This document shows, one piece after another, positions 1 to 8,537 of a stretch of 64,000 bases of DNA. Position numbers and translations under genes: made by a program. Position 1 is the first letter of the stretch; every line of letters begins with the position of its first letter. The stretch is taken from NCBI RefSeq assembly GCF_031884435.1, contig NZ_CP134779.1:806001-870000 (forward strand), read 5' to 3'. Under the pieces are notes generated by a model. It did no database searches and was not told the origin of the DNA. It saw only the letters and a program-made list of their open reading frames with translations. The DNA comes from Bosea sp. 685 (lineage in GTDB: Bacteria; Pseudomonadota; Alphaproteobacteria; Rhizobiales; Beijerinckiaceae).

Positions 1-556
1 TGCGGGTCAGGGTGAATTCGAGCGGATCGGTCTTGCCCGGGCGCTCGATCTTGAGCTTGACCTGGGTGTTGATGATACCGCGCATCTTCTCGACCGCCTG
101 GGTCAGGCTCAGGCCCTTGACCTCGTCGCCGTCGATCTGGCGGATGATGTCGTTGGAGAGGATGCCGGCCTTGGAGGCGGGCGTGTCGCGGATCGGCTTG
201 GCGACCTTGAGGACGCCGTCCTCCATCGTCACTTCGATGCCGAGCCCGCCGAACTGACCGCGCATGTCGGTGTCCATGTCGCGGAAGCTCTTGGCGTCGA
301 GATAGCCCGAATGCGGATCGAGCGAGGAGACCATGCCGTTGATGGCGGCTTCGATCAGCTTCTGTTCATCCGGCTTCTCGACATAATCGGTGCGGATCTT
401 CTCGAAGATGTCACCGAACAGGTTGAGACTGCGATAAACCTCGGCGGAGGCCGCGACCGCGCTGGTCGAGGTGAACAGCTTTGTCTGGGTGACCAGACCG
501 GTCAGGCCGGCGCCCATGACCGCACCGGCGAAAACGAGGGAAACCTTGCGCATCAT
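1..556 (-). CDS. ctpA: S41 family carboxy-terminal processing peptidase, N-terminal part (cut by window edge)
   Basis: About 185 N-terminal codons are visible; the gene runs off the left edge. An N-terminal hydrophobic segment (about residues 5-22) is a signal/anchor, so the enzyme acts in the periplasm, where S41 C-terminal processing proteases trim protein tails and help control cell-wall hydrolases. The motif SLDPHSGYL and a following PDZ domain (GQFGGLGIEV through DIIRQIDGDEV) are characteristic of CtpA. The catalytic Ser-Lys part lies outside the window. The start is chosen because its ATGA overlaps the stop of the upstream envC-like gene, indicating translational coupling in the operon. 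Confidence 0.93.
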   Translation of the reverse strand, partial: MMRKVSLVFAGAVMGAGLTGLVTQTKLFTSTSAVAASAEVYRSLNLFGDIFEKIRTDYVEKPDEQKLIEAAINGMVSSLDPHSGYLDAKSFRDMDTDMRGQFGGLGIEVTMEDGVLKVAKPIRDTPASKAGILSNDIIRQIDGDEVKGLSLTQAVEKMRGIINTQVKLKIERPGKTDPLEFTLTR

Positions 557-1980
557 CCGCGAACCTTTTCGCCTTGCGGTTTCGTCCACCACGGCGTCGG
601 ATCGACCGAAACGCCGTCTTTTCTGAACTCTATATAAAGAACCGGTTGCCCGGTTCCAGAACCTACGATCGTCGCGGCAGCTTCCGACGTTTCGCCCATC
701 ACCGCAACCGGTTCTCCCGCGAGGACGAACTGATTCAGCGATACGTCGATGCGCTGCATTCCGGCCAGCAGCAGATAGTACCCCCCGCCGGCATTCAGGA
801 TCAAGAGTTGCCCGAAGGAGCGGAAGGGACCCGCATAAACCACCCAAGCGTCCGAAGGCGCCGAAACTAGGGCGTTGGGGCGCGTACTCACAGATATTCC
901 ACGCGTCGTGCCGCCTGCGCCGTCACTTTCGCCGAAACCACGCAATTGTGATCCCGCCGCCGGCAGGGGAAGCAAGCCCCGTGCCTCGGCGAAGGCGATC
1001 TTGGGCGCGAGCCGTGCGGGGTCCTTGAAGGCGAGTGCGGCCATGCGCTGGCGCTGCTCGCGGGTTTCCGATTCGAGGGCCTGGCGCGCGGTCTCGGCGG
1101 CGCGATTGGCCGTCGAGATCTCTTTTTCCATGCGTTCGACGAAATCGCGCAGGGAGCGCGCCTGCGCCGCGAGCTCGCCACTGACGCTGCGCTGCTCCTC
1201 GACGTCGCGTGCGGCGCCCGCCTCGCGCTCGCGCCTGGCTTCGATCAGCGAGGCCAGGCGCTGGCGTTCCGTCGCCAGCCCTTCCAATTCGGTGCTGATC
1301 GCCTTGCGGTCGCCGGTGATGTTCTCGCGCAGGCGCACCAGTTCGCCGAGATCGGAACCCAGGATCTCGATCTCCTGGCGCAGATCGGGCACGACCGCGC
1401 CCAGCAGCATCGAGGCCCGCACCGCCTCCAGAATATCCTCCGGGCTCACCAGCACCGCCGGCGGCGGACGCCGGCCGATGCGCTGCAGCGCCGCCAGCAC
1501 TTCGGAGATCAAGCCGCGCCGGCCTTCGAGCGAACGCCGGATCGCCGCTTCGCTGGATTGCAGCAGGCCCAGCCTGTCCTCGATCGCGCCGATGCGCCGC
1601 TCGACGGCCTGGGTGCGCTGCGTCGCCTCGAGCAGGGCCTTGTTGAGGGCGGCGCGGTCGGCGCGGATGCCGGCGATCTCCGCCTCCAGCCTGCCGCGCG
1701 CCTCGACATTGCCGGCCAGGCGCTCCTCGATGGCCTTGAGCTCGGCCTCGCGGGCCTGTTTCTCGACCTGCTTGGCCTGTGCCTCGCGGGTCAATTGCTC
1801 GGGGTCGGGGGATTGAGCGGCGGCTGGGAGAGAGGCGATGAACAGGGCCAGTGACAGGCCAGCAAAGGCTTTGCGGGCCAGCCTGCAGGATGCGCGGAAG
1901 CCTTTATCCGATGGCATGCCTCGATGCCACGAGCGGGCCGGGCTGCGACATCCGCGAATCAGGGGCCGGAATAGTCTCAT
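553..1980 (-). CDS. EnvC-like murein hydrolase activator (M23/LytM-type)
   Basis: 475 residues. A hydrophobic signal segment (about 38-55) is followed by a long Glu/Arg/Ala-rich coiled coil (about 60-320) and a C-terminal LytM-like domain (VVYAGPFRSFGQLLIL, then YIEFRKDG). The usual zinc ligands of active LytM peptidases (HxH) are not visible in the last motif, as in EnvC, which activates amidases rather than cutting peptidoglycan itself. It is expected in the periplasm at the division site. The ATG at 1980 overlaps the rlmH stop by 4 bp, which supports this start. A second ATG at 1917 would give a more conventional signal peptide and cannot be excluded. It sits between rlmH and ctpA, the usual order in Hyphomicrobiales. 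Confidence 0.9.
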   Translation of the reverse strand: MRLFRPLIRGCRSPARSWHRGMPSDKGFRASCRLARKAFAGLSLALFIASLPAAAQSPDPEQLTREAQAKQVEKQAREAELKAIEERLAGNVEARGRLEAEIAGIRADRAALNKALLEATQRTQAVERRIGAIEDRLGLLQSSEAAIRRSLEGRRGLISEVLAALQRIGRRPPPAVLVSPEDILEAVRASMLLGAVVPDLRQEIEILGSDLGELVRLRENITGDRKAISTELEGLATERQRLASLIEARREREAGAARDVEEQRSVSGELAAQARSLRDFVERMEKEISTANRAAETARQALESETREQRQRMAALAFKDPARLAPKIAFAEARGLLPLPAAGSQLRGFGESDGAGGTTRGISVSTRPNALVSAPSDAWVVYAGPFRSFGQLLILNAGGGYYLLLAGMQRIDVSLNQFVLAGEPVAVMGETSEAAATIVGSGTGQPVLYIEFRKDGVSVDPTPWWTKPQGEKVRG

Positions 1981-2456
1981 GCGCGATGATAGGGGTGTCC
2001 GGCGATGATCGTCATGGCTCTGTAGAGCTGTTCGAGCGCCAGCGCGCGCACGATCTGGTGCGGGATGGTCAAGGCCCCGAAGGCGATCGTCAGATCGGCC
2101 CGGTCGCGGATCTCGTCGCTGAGCCCGTCCGCGCCGCCGATGACGAGGTTGGCCGCCGCCGTGCCGGCATCGCGCGCAGTGGCGATCCTGGCCGCGAAGG
2201 CGTCGCTGCTCAGGCTGCGGCCGCGCTCGTCGAGCGCGATCAGCAGCCCGGGCGCGAGTTTGGCGGTGATGGCCTGGGCCTCGTCGCGCTTGCGCTCATC
2301 GGGCCGGCGGCCGCGGCTCTCGGCGAGCTCGACGATCTCGGGGCCGGACAAGCCCAGCCCGCGCCCGAGCGCCAGCGCGCGCTCGCGGTAGCGCTCGCAC
2401 AACTCACGTTCCGGCCCGTCCTTGAGCCGGCCTATGGCGATGATGGCGAGGCGCAA
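1977..2456 (-). CDS. rlmH: 23S rRNA pseudouridine(1915)-N3-methyltransferase
   Basis: 159 residues, the normal length for RlmH, a SPOUT-fold enzyme that methylates pseudouridine 1915 in helix 69 of 23S rRNA on the assembled 70S ribosome using SAM. The family hallmarks are visible: the GGADGL loop near residue 108 and the C-terminal knot with IPHQIVRALALEQLYRA and GHPYHR at the very end. It follows rsfS by a short gap and overlaps the downstream envC-like gene by 4 bp (ATGA). Product assignment is secure. Confidence 0.97.
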   Translation of the reverse strand: MRLAIIAIGRLKDGPERELCERYRERALALGRGLGLSGPEIVELAESRGRRPDERKRDEAQAITAKLAPGLLIALDERGRSLSSDAFAARIATARDAGTAAANLVIGGADGLSDEIRDRADLTIAFGALTIPHQIVRALALEQLYRAMTIIAGHPYHRA

Positions 2457-2475
2457 CGGCGCGCGTCTCGCTGCC

Positions 2476-2832
2476 TTAACTGACGAGGCGCTCGTTGGGC
2501 CTGTCGGCGCCCCACATCTTCTCGAGATTGTAGAACTGGCGCACTTCCGGGCGGAAGACGTGGACGATGATGTCGCCGGTGTCGATCAGCACCCAGTCGC
2601 AGGCCGGCATGCCCTCGACCTTGGGCGTGGGCAGGCCCGACGCCTTGAGGGCTTCGACCAGGCTGTCGGCGATGGAGGCGACATGACGGTTCACCCGGCC
2701 CGACGCGATGATCATCGCGTCAGCCAGTGAGGTCTTGCCGACGAGGTCGATGACGGTGACGTCTTCGGCCTTCATCTCTTCGAGAACATGCAATGCGAGG
2801 GCTACGCTGTCGGCGGATGGGTTTTCCGACAC
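2476..2832 (-). CDS. rsfS: Ribosome silencing factor RsfS (Iojap/DUF143)
   Basis: 118 residues. RsfS binds ribosomal protein L14 and blocks subunit joining when nutrients are short. The conserved core is visible: AEDVTVIDLVGKTSLADAMIIASG, with the downstream CDWVLIDTGDIIVHVF stretch (the acidic and VHVF features are family signatures). It is translated after nadD with a 124-bp gap, the largest in this operon, in which no gene is seen. The gene order nadD-rsfS-rlmH is standard for the group. The start at 2832 gives the usual family length; a somewhat longer start cannot be excluded. Confidence 0.96.
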   Translation of the reverse strand: MSENPSADSVALALHVLEEMKAEDVTVIDLVGKTSLADAMIIASGRVNRHVASIADSLVEALKASGLPTPKVEGMPACDWVLIDTGDIIVHVFRPEVRQFYNLEKMWGADRPNERLVS

Positions 2833-2956
2833 AGCGGCCTGGGGAAGCGGCTTGGGCTCGGCTTCACCAAGGGTTGAACGGTTCAGTTCCGTATCCTCTC
2901 GATCACGACGCGCTCACAGCGCGACGTGGTCAAATTACGCTCAGCGAGGCTAAAAT

Positions 2957-3586
2957 TCAATCGGTTTCGGCCTGTTCGCGTAATTGCGTGGAGGAGAGCC
3001 CGGAGCGGCGGCCGTGCAGGAAGATCCAGGCCGGCGGCTTCGCACCGGCGAGCGCGGCGCCCTGGCTTTCCGAAATCCGCCAGCGTGAGAGCCAGTTGGC
3101 GGCGGGCGAGGCGACGGAGCTATGGGTCGAGCCCGGCCGGTCGATGATCGCGATCGGCATCATCCGGGCGATCGCGCGCCACTCGTTCCAGTGATGGAAG
3201 CTGGCGAGATTGTCCGAGCCCATCAGCCAGACGAAGTGGACGCCGGGGCAGCGCAGCTTCAGCGCGCGCAGCGTGTCGGCGGTGTAGCGGGTGCGCAGCC
3301 GCGCCTCGATTCCGGTGACATGGATGCGGGCATGGTCGGCGATCTCGCGCCCGAAGGCGACGCGCTCAGCCAAAGGCGGCAGGGCGGCGTTGTCCTTGAG
3401 CGGGTTGCCGGGCGTCACCAGCCACCAGACGCGGTCGAGCTGGAGCCGGCGCAGCGCGGTCAGGCTCGCCATGCGGTGGCCGTCATGGGCCGGGTTGAAG
3501 CTGCCGCCGAACAGGCCGATGCGCAGGCCTGGCGCATGGGGCGGCAGCCGCAGATGGTCGCTGCTCACGGCGAGATTCTGCGTCAC
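2957..3586 (-). CDS. nadD: Nicotinate-nucleotide adenylyltransferase
   Basis: 209 residues from a GTG start. NadD transfers AMP from ATP to nicotinate mononucleotide in NAD synthesis. The nucleotidyltransferase motif [14 protein letters not shown] is near residue 21, WLMGSDNL lies in the middle, and the C-terminal SSTQLR corresponds to the family's ISSTxIR signature. The GTG at 3586 overlaps the proA stop (GTGA), which fits the tight operon; a second GTG at 3568 would give 203 residues. The open frame extends further upstream into proA, but that part is proA read in another frame and has no NadD similarity. Confidence 0.95.
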   Translation of the reverse strand: MTQNLAVSSDHLRLPPHAPGLRIGLFGGSFNPAHDGHRMASLTALRRLQLDRVWWLVTPGNPLKDNAALPPLAERVAFGREIADHARIHVTGIEARLRTRYTADTLRALKLRCPGVHFVWLMGSDNLASFHHWNEWRAIARMMPIAIIDRPGSTHSSVASPAANWLSRWRISESQGAALAGAKPPAWIFLHGRRSGLSSTQLREQAETD

Positions 3587-4905
3587 GAACGAATCTGGCC
3601 GTCGCCATGGACACGGTATTTGAACGAGCAGAGCTGTTCGACGCCGACCGGCCCGCGCGCATGCATGCGGCCGGTCGCGATGCCGATCTCGGCGCCGAAG
3701 CCGAATTCGCCGCCATCGGCGAACTGGGTCGAGGCATTGTGCAGTACGATTGCCGAATCGACCTCGGCGAGGAAGCGCCGGGCGGCCTGCGCATCGTTGG
3801 CGACGATCGCCTCGGTATGATGCGAGCCGTAGCGCTCGATATGCTCGATCGCGGCGTCGAGCCCGGCGACGAGCTTCACCGCGATGATGCGGTCGAGGAA
3901 CTCCGTCGCCCAATCCTGCTCGGTCGCGGGGCTGACGCGGGCGTCGAGCTCTTGCGTCGCGGCGTCGCCGCGCACGGCGCAGCCGGCGTCGAGCAGGGCG
4001 CTCACCAGCGGTTTCAGATGCGTCGCCGCGCAGGCCTCGTCGACCAGCAGGGTCTCGGCCGCGCCGCAGACGCCGGTGCGGCGCAGCTTGGCGTTGAGGG
4101 TGATGTCGCGGGCCATGGCGAGACCGGCGCTGGCATGGACATAGACATGGCAGTTGCCGTCAAGATGGGCGAAGACCGGCACGCGAGCGTCGCTCTGGAC
4201 GCGGGCGACGAGGCTTTTTCCGCCGCGCGGCACGACGACGTCGACATGGCCGTCGAGCCCCTTGAGGATTTCGCCGACCGCTGCGCGGTCGCGGGTCGGC
4301 ACGAGCTGGATCGCGTCGGCAGGCAAACCCGCCGCCTCCAGCCCCTGGCGCAGGGCAGCAGCGATCGCAGACGAGGTGCGGAAACTGTCGGAGCCGGCGC
4401 GCAGGATCGCGGCGTTGCCGCTCTTCAGGCAGAGCGCGCCGGCATCGGCTGTGACATTGGGGCGGCTTTCGAAGATCACCGCGATGACGCCGAGCGGCGT
4501 TGCGACACGCTCGAACCGCAAGCCGTTGGGCTGCGTCCAGTTCGCCAGCACACGGCCGACCGGATCAGGCAGGGCGGCCACGGAAGCGACGGCCTCGGCC
4601 ACGCCGTCGAGGCGGGGCCGGTCGAGCAGCAGCCGGTCGATGAAGGCGGGGTTCTGGCCATTGGCCTTGGCGTCGGCGATATCGAGCGCGTTCGCTGCGA
4701 GGATATCCGCCGCGCTTGCGCGCAGGACGTCTGCCATCGCAATGAGCGCGGCGTCGCGTTTTGCCGCCGAGGCGAGCGCGACCAGGCGGGCGGCGGCGCG
4801 CGCGCGCCCGCCGAGATCGCCCATCAGCGCCGCGACATCGCCGCGCTCCTTGTCGGAAGAGACCACGCGCAGGGCGCTCTCGCTCGTCATGACCGGCCTA
4901 TCCAA
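3583..4905 (-). CDS. proA: Gamma-glutamyl phosphate reductase (proline synthesis, step 2)
   Basis: 440 residues. ProA reduces gamma-glutamyl phosphate to glutamate-5-semialdehyde with NADPH. It has the aldehyde-dehydrogenase fold with IFESRPN near residue 144 and the catalytic cysteine in [10 protein letters not shown] (Cys280). It lies between proB and nadD, with a 4-bp overlap to nadD. An ATG five codons in (4890) is an equally plausible start. It works directly on the product of the adjacent proB. Confidence 0.97.
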   Translation of the reverse strand: MDRPVMTSESALRVVSSDKERGDVAALMGDLGGRARAAARLVALASAAKRDAALIAMADVLRASAADILAANALDIADAKANGQNPAFIDRLLLDRPRLDGVAEAVASVAALPDPVGRVLANWTQPNGLRFERVATPLGVIAVIFESRPNVTADAGALCLKSGNAAILRAGSDSFRTSSAIAAALRQGLEAAGLPADAIQLVPTRDRAAVGEILKGLDGHVDVVVPRGGKSLVARVQSDARVPVFAHLDGNCHVYVHASAGLAMARDITLNAKLRRTGVCGAAETLLVDEACAATHLKPLVSALLDAGCAVRGDAATQELDARVSPATEQDWATEFLDRIIAVKLVAGLDAAIEHIERYGSHHTEAIVANDAQAARRFLAEVDSAIVLHNASTQFADGGEFGFGAEIGIATGRMHARGPVGVEQLCSFKYRVHGDGQIRS

Positions 4906-4924
4906 ACCTTTATGCCTTCAGACC

Positions 4925-6049
4925 TTAGCCGACGCCCAGCGCCATGTCGTCCCGATGGATCATCTCGGCGCGGCCGGGATAGCCCAGTACCGCCTCGATG
5001 TCGCGCGAGGCCTTGCCCAGCACCAGCGCCGCCTCGTTTGCATCATAGGCGACGAGCCCACGTCCCAGCACCGCACCTTGCGGATCGCGGATCAGGACGG
5101 CGTCGCCGCGCGCGAAATCGCCCTCGATCCGGCTGACGCCGACCGGCAGCAGGCTCGCCCCGCCGCGCAGGGCCCGCGCCGCACCCTCGTCGACATGGAG
5201 CGCTCCGCGTGGCTCGAGCGAGCCGGCGATCCAGGTTTTCCGAGCGGTCGCGGGGGTGGAGGCGGTCAGGAACCAGGTGCAGCGCGCGCCATCGGCGATA
5301 GCACTGAGCGGGTTCTTGCCCCGTCCGTCGGCGATCAGCATATGCGTGCCGCCGGCGGCTGCGATCTTGCCGGCCTCGATCTTGGTGCGCATGCCGCCGC
5401 GCGAGAGTTCGGAGGCGGCGCCACCCGCCATGGCGTCGATCTGCGGCGTAATGCGCTCGACCAGCGGGATATGGCGTGCGCCGGGATCGCTGAGGGGCGG
5501 GGCGGTATAGAGACCGTCGATATCGGAGAACAGCACCAGCAGGTCGGCGCCGGCCATGGTCGCGACGCGGGCGGCGAGCCGGTCATTGTCGCCGTAGCGG
5601 ATCTCGGCGGTGGCGACGGTGTCGTTCTCGTTGATCACGGGGATCGCACGCAGATCGAGCAGGCGGCCCAGCGTCGCGCGTGCATTGAGATAGCGCCGGC
5701 GCTCCTCGGTATCGGCGAGCGTCAGCAGGATCTGGCCGGCGGTGAGGCCGTGATGACTGAGCGCCTCGGCCCAGGTCCGGGCGAGCGCGATCTGGCCGAC
5801 GGCCGCCGCCGCCTGGCTTTCTTCCAGCCGCAATGGGCCCGCGGGCAGGCCGAGCACGGTCCGCCCGAGCGCGATCGCGCCCGAGGAGACGACGAGCACA
5901 TCGGCGCCGCGCTGGTGGAGTTCGGCGAGGTCCTCGGCGAGCGCGGCGAGCCAGGCCTGGCGCAAGCGGCCGCGCGCCCGGTCGACGAGCAGGCTGGAGC
6001 CGACCTTGACGACGATACGGCGGAACTGGTTCAGTGACGGCGTCTTCAC
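4925..6049 (-). CDS. proB: Glutamate 5-kinase (proline synthesis, step 1)
   Basis: 374 residues from GTG. The N-terminal amino-acid kinase domain shows VVKVGSSLL and [10 protein letters not shown]; a C-terminal PUA domain (about 285-370) follows. ProB phosphorylates glutamate and is normally feedback-inhibited by proline. It is the first gene of the minus-strand operon. In many rhizobia obgE precedes proB; here the upstream gene is a divergent cspA, so the operon promoter must lie in the 6050-6374 gap, next to an 18-bp tandem repeat. Confidence 0.97.
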   Translation of the reverse strand: MKTPSLNQFRRIVVKVGSSLLVDRARGRLRQAWLAALAEDLAELHQRGADVLVVSSGAIALGRTVLGLPAGPLRLEESQAAAAVGQIALARTWAEALSHHGLTAGQILLTLADTEERRRYLNARATLGRLLDLRAIPVINENDTVATAEIRYGDNDRLAARVATMAGADLLVLFSDIDGLYTAPPLSDPGARHIPLVERITPQIDAMAGGAASELSRGGMRTKIEAGKIAAAGGTHMLIADGRGKNPLSAIADGARCTWFLTASTPATARKTWIAGSLEPRGALHVDEGAARALRGGASLLPVGVSRIEGDFARGDAVLIRDPQGAVLGRGLVAYDANEAALVLGKASRDIEAVLGYPGRAEMIHRDDMALGVG

Positions 6050-6064
6050 GGCTGCGACCGGTTT

Positions 6065-6118
6065 GAACTTTCAGGACTTGTCGAACTTTCAAGCCTCGTT
6101 GAACTTTCAAGACTTGCA
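6065..6118 (-). repeat. 18-bp tandem repeat, three units, upstream of proB
   Basis: Three consecutive 18-bp units, each beginning GAACTTTCA on the plus strand (units at 6065, 6083 and 6101), with variation only in the second half of the unit. They end about 15 bases before the proB start, so they lie in or near its promoter or leader. Confidence 0.85.
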
Positions 6119-6207
6119 GCTTTGGCTGTTGGCGAAAACCGCGCGCTTGTAAAGCGCCGCCGATGGCGGCGTGGCCATGCCGAAAGCGGTTTCATCTGCT
6201 GGTTGCA

Positions 6208-6236
6208 TTGACAAGGGCGATTCAAGCGCTCATATG
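6208..6236 (+). promoter_or_regulatory. Candidate sigma-70 promoter for cspA
   Basis: TTGACA at 6208-6213 is a perfect -35 hexamer; 17 bases later comes CATATG at 6231-6236, a weak -10. This would give a leader of about 130 nt before cspA, in line with cold-shock genes. The -10 is poor, so this is tentative. Confidence 0.35.
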
Positions 6237-6374
6237 GAGCCTGTCGATATTTAGGCCGAACGACGTGGCCCCGCGCATGAGAGTGCGCCTGCTGACGACC
6301 TTCACCGCTCAAAAAATCGAAAATTGGCGTGTGAGTGATCACGCGCTTCCACATACTTAGCGAAAGGTTTCGTT

Positions 6375-6584
6375 ATGGCCGCTGGCACAGTTAAATGGTT
6401 CAATTCCACCAAGGGTTTCGGCTTCATTCAGCCGGATGATGGCGGGCAGGACGTGTTCGTCCACATCAGCGCCGTCGAGCGCGCTGGCATGCGCGATCTC
6501 CGGGAAGGTCAGAAGATCTCCTACGAGATGGTTCAGGACAAGCGCTCGGGCAAGATGTCTGCCGACCAGCTCCGCGCCGAGTGA
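6375..6584 (+). CDS. cspA: Cold shock protein (CspA family)
   Basis: 69 residues, a single cold-shock domain. The RNA-binding motifs RNP1 (KGFGFIQP, about 14-21) and RNP2 (VFVHISAV, about 28-35) are intact. Such proteins bind single-stranded RNA and DNA and melt RNA structure in the cytoplasm. An AAAGG-type ribosome binding site precedes the ATG. A rho-independent terminator follows at 6686-6714, so it is probably monocistronic. Confidence 0.95.
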   Translation: MAAGTVKWFNSTKGFGFIQPDDGGQDVFVHISAVERAGMRDLREGQKISYEMVQDKRSGKMSADQLRAE

Positions 6585-6685
6585 GCCGCTAAGCCGCATC
6601 GGTCGGCATCGGAATTTGGGTTCGGCGACCACGGATGTACTGGCGCCTGAACCTTCCGGTTCAACGATGATGCGGTTCGATGAGG

Positions 6686-6714
6686 GGTCGGGGTTCATAG
6701 CCCGGCCCTTTTTC
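6686..6714 (+). terminator. Rho-independent terminator after cspA
   Basis: An 8-bp stem (GGGTCGGG paired with CCCGGCCC, one G-U pair) with an 8-base loop, followed directly by TTTTT. Confidence 0.75.
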
Positions 6715-6740
6715 CGTCACTATAAATGCAGGAGACAGGC

Positions 6741-7004
6741 ATGCAGGTTCTCGTCCGCGACAATAATGTCGACCAGGCCCTCCGGGTCCTGAAGAAGAAG
6801 ATGCAGCGCGAAGGCGTCTTCCGCGAAATGAAGCGCCGTTCGGCTTATGAGAAGCCGTCCGAGAAGCGCGTCCGCGAAAAGGCCGACGCCATCCGCCGCG
6901 CCCGCAAGGTTGCGCGCAAGCAGATGCAGCGCGAAGGCTTGATCGCCGCGCCGAAGCCCAAGCCGAAGCCGGTCCGCGCTGGAGGCGCAGCGCCTGCGCG
7001 TTGA
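6741..7004 (+). CDS. rpsU: 30S ribosomal protein S21
   Basis: 87 residues. [20 protein letters not shown] is the S21 N-terminus, followed by the basic [13 protein letters not shown] and [19 protein letters not shown] segments; a short Lys/Pro/Ala tail ends the protein. S21 binds the 30S platform and helps initiation. The ATG at 6741 is chosen over one 15 bases upstream because AGGAGA at 6730-6735 is correctly spaced to it and because the protein then begins like its homologues. Confidence 0.96.
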   Translation: MQVLVRDNNVDQALRVLKKKMQREGVFREMKRRSAYEKPSEKRVREKADAIRRARKVARKQMQREGLIAAPKPKPKPVRAGGAAPAR

Positions 7005-7019
7005 TTTGGATACCAATTC

Positions 7020-7064
7020 GGCGCGATCTGGATTATTGGCCCCTCGCGGGGCACAGATCGCGCC
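7020..7064. terminator. Strong hairpin after rpsU (terminator-like, no T-run)
   Basis: Outer 11-bp perfect arms (GGCGCGATCTG at 7020-7030 and its complement at 7054-7064) enclose an inner GC-rich stem (GCCCC/GGGGC, 7039-7052). There is no U-tract, so it could be an mRNA 3'-end stabiliser or an attenuator between rpsU and the next gene. Confidence 0.5.
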
Positions 7065-7090
7065 CGTGACAACACGAGAGAAGGCTAGCC

Positions 7091-7468
7091 TTGAAGAACC
7101 CGAACGACCGCAGCTTCACTGATCGCAAGGCCAATTCCTCGGCCGCCAAGCAGGCGCTCCTTGAGCGTTTCAAGGCGAGGCCGGGTCCCGATGACCCGAT
7201 CATGCAGCAGCGCCGCGCGGAGCGCCAGGCCATTGCCGATGCGCGCGCGGTTCGCGATGCAGAAAAGGCCGCCGCCCGGGTCGAAGCCGAGCGCCTGGCC
7301 GCCATCGAGGCCGCCCGCCTCGCCGAGGAAGAGCGCCTGGCCGAGATCGCCCGTGAAGTCGCCCGCAAGGCCGAGCAGGCCCGCCGCGACGCCGAGCGTC
7401 CGCGCAAGGTGCTGCTGGAAGCCGTGCAGTACGCCCAGCTCCGCGCCGCCGGCAAGGGCCGCCGCTGA
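7091..7468 (+). CDS. DUF6481 family charged coiled-coil protein
   Basis: 125 residues from a TTG start preceded by GAGAGAAGG. The N-terminus MKNPNDRSF followed by a long Ala/Glu/Arg helix (about 25-110, with repeated AERLAAIEAARLAEEE-type heptads) matches what I recall of the DUF6481 family found next to rpsU or cold-shock genes in alphaproteobacteria. No catalytic motif, signal peptide or membrane segment is visible. Function unknown; binding of RNA or ribosomes is only a guess from charge and context. Confidence 0.75.
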   Translation: MKNPNDRSFTDRKANSSAAKQALLERFKARPGPDDPIMQQRRAERQAIADARAVRDAEKAAARVEAERLAAIEAARLAEEERLAEIAREVARKAEQARRDAERPRKVLLEAVQYAQLRAAGKGRR

Positions 7469-7880
7469 TATCAGACGATTGCCAGGGCGATGTCCGGTCC
7501 GTTTGGATCGTACGCTTGCCCTGGATTCTTACTTTTAGCGCATTATCTTGAAGTGAAGCGGTCAGATCCGCCTCGCTTGACGATGCTCTAGAGCAGTTTT
7601 CGATCCAAGTGGATCGTTCAACCGCTCTGGCTTCTTTGTATTAGAGCGTTTTCTTCACGCGAACGGGTATCCACTTCGCTCGAAAACGCTCTAGCTGACG
7701 GGGTTCTCGCTCGCGGCCGATCGGCGGCAGGAGGCTCGGCAGTCGACGATTCCGGCTTTGGCCTTTGCGCCTCGGCCGGCGTGACACGCCTCCTCTCAGA
7801 GAGACGGGTCGTTTCGGGCCGCACGGTCCAAAACGCGAATTCGCCTCTCGGCTCATAGCGCAGCATCGGAGCGAGCCGCC
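7469..7880. other. Intergenic region with palindromic repeat
   Basis: 412 bases. The composite two-hairpin repeat lies at 7589-7693. The remainder, including about 190 bases before the next gene, shows no convincing gene on either strand. Confidence 0.6.
7589..7693 (+). repeat. Composite two-hairpin intergenic repeat, copy A
   Basis: About 105 bp in two modules: an AGAGCA...CGCTCT hairpin with an inner GATCCAAGTGGATC palindrome, then GCGTTTTC...GAAAACGC enclosing CTTCACGCGAAC and TCCACTTCGCTCG. Further copies are at 8240-8341 (inverted), 9107-9209 and 52063-52166. Confidence 0.9.
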
Positions 7881-8240
7881 ATGGCGACGCGAGGACTCTC
7901 CGCCGACGAAATCAAGCGGCGCGCGCAAATGGCCTTCGACAAGGCCGATGCACGCAAACAGGAAGCATCGCGCGCGATGGAGGCCGAGCAGGCCGAACGC
8001 GACGCTGTGATGCAGAAGACGGCTCGCCTGCGTGCGCAGCGCCTGGCCAAGGAAGCGGTGGAAGCCGAAACCGCGGCGATCGTCGCCGCTGAGCAGGCGC
8101 AAGCCAAGGCTGAGCAGATCGAAGCCAAGGCCGCGGCGAAAGCCGCCAAGACCAAGGCGAGCACCGACAAGATCGCCAAGGCGGCGGAAAAGCTCGCCAA
8201 GGCCGCCGAGAAGGCAAAGAAAGTCGCCGCGCGCGCCTAA
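7881..8240 (+). CDS. Small Lys/Ala-rich coiled-coil protein, unknown function
   Basis: 119 residues, almost entirely one predicted helix: an acidic/basic mixed N-terminal half and a strongly basic AAKAAKTK / AEKLAKAAEKAKK C-terminal half that resembles histone-H1-like tails. No signal peptide or enzymatic motif. It is related in composition, and possibly in family, to the preceding DUF6481 protein. Its stop codon TAA abuts an inverted copy of the composite repeat, which probably supplies the transcript end. The start ATG at 7881 is the first in frame; no strong ribosome binding site is seen. Confidence 0.6.
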   Translation: MATRGLSADEIKRRAQMAFDKADARKQEASRAMEAEQAERDAVMQKTARLRAQRLAKEAVEAETAAIVAAEQAQAKAEQIEAKAAAKAAKTKASTDKIAKAAEKLAKAAEKAKKVAARA

Positions 8241-8341
8241 AGCGTTTTCGAGCGAAGTGGCCGCCGGTTCGCGTGAAGAAAACGCATTAAAATAAAAAAC
8301 GAGAGCAATTGAGCGATCCGACTGGGTCGGAAATTGCTCTG
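8240..8341 (-). repeat. Composite two-hairpin intergenic repeat, copy B (inverted)
   Basis: Same two modules as copy A in the opposite orientation: GCGTTTTCGAGCGAAGTGG first, then GAGCAATTGAGCGATC...GAAATTGCTCT. It begins at the stop codon of the upstream gene. Confidence 0.88.
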
Positions 8342-8457
8342 GCCGTCTGAGGCGCCGCCGTCGAGCCGCCCCGCAGGGCAGGCTCGCTTCACGAGAGCGT
8401 GACAACGGCTGTGCGCCGGCGCCGACATGCATCTGCGCAGCGCATCCCGGGTTAACC

Positions 8458-8491
8458 GGTTCGACCACCCTCCGCGACGGGTCGTCGAACC
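8458..8491. promoter_or_regulatory. Inverted repeat upstream of the fasciclin gene
   Basis: GGTTCGAC at 8458-8465 and GTCGAACC at 8484-8491 are perfect 8-bp arms with an 18-base gap, 46 bases before the start codon of the fasciclin gene. Could be an operator or leader structure; no regulator is assigned. Confidence 0.35.
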
Positions 8492-8537
8492 GAAAAGGTC
8501 TCACCCCAGAGATCTCAACCCGACAGGAGCAAGCGCC

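Larger units (their letters stand above)
6050..6374. other. Divergent intergenic region between proB and cspA
   Basis: 325 bases without a convincing gene. It holds three 18-bp tandem units next to proB, a candidate sigma-70 promoter for cspA, and otherwise nothing recognised. The stretch from about 6240 to 6374 is probably the cspA 5' leader, as cold-shock mRNAs usually carry long structured leaders. Confidence 0.6.

Noticed and set aside
3607..6037. Long plus-strand open frames over proA and proB
   Set aside because: No recognisable domains, low-complexity Arg/Ala/Gly composition, and both minus-strand genes are certain; these are shadow frames.
6648..6670. A third ECF promoter (GAACCTTCC before rpsU)
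   Set aside because: The -35-like GAACCTTCC is there, but it belongs to a GAACCTTCCGGTTC palindrome and no GCGACC box follows at the right distance.
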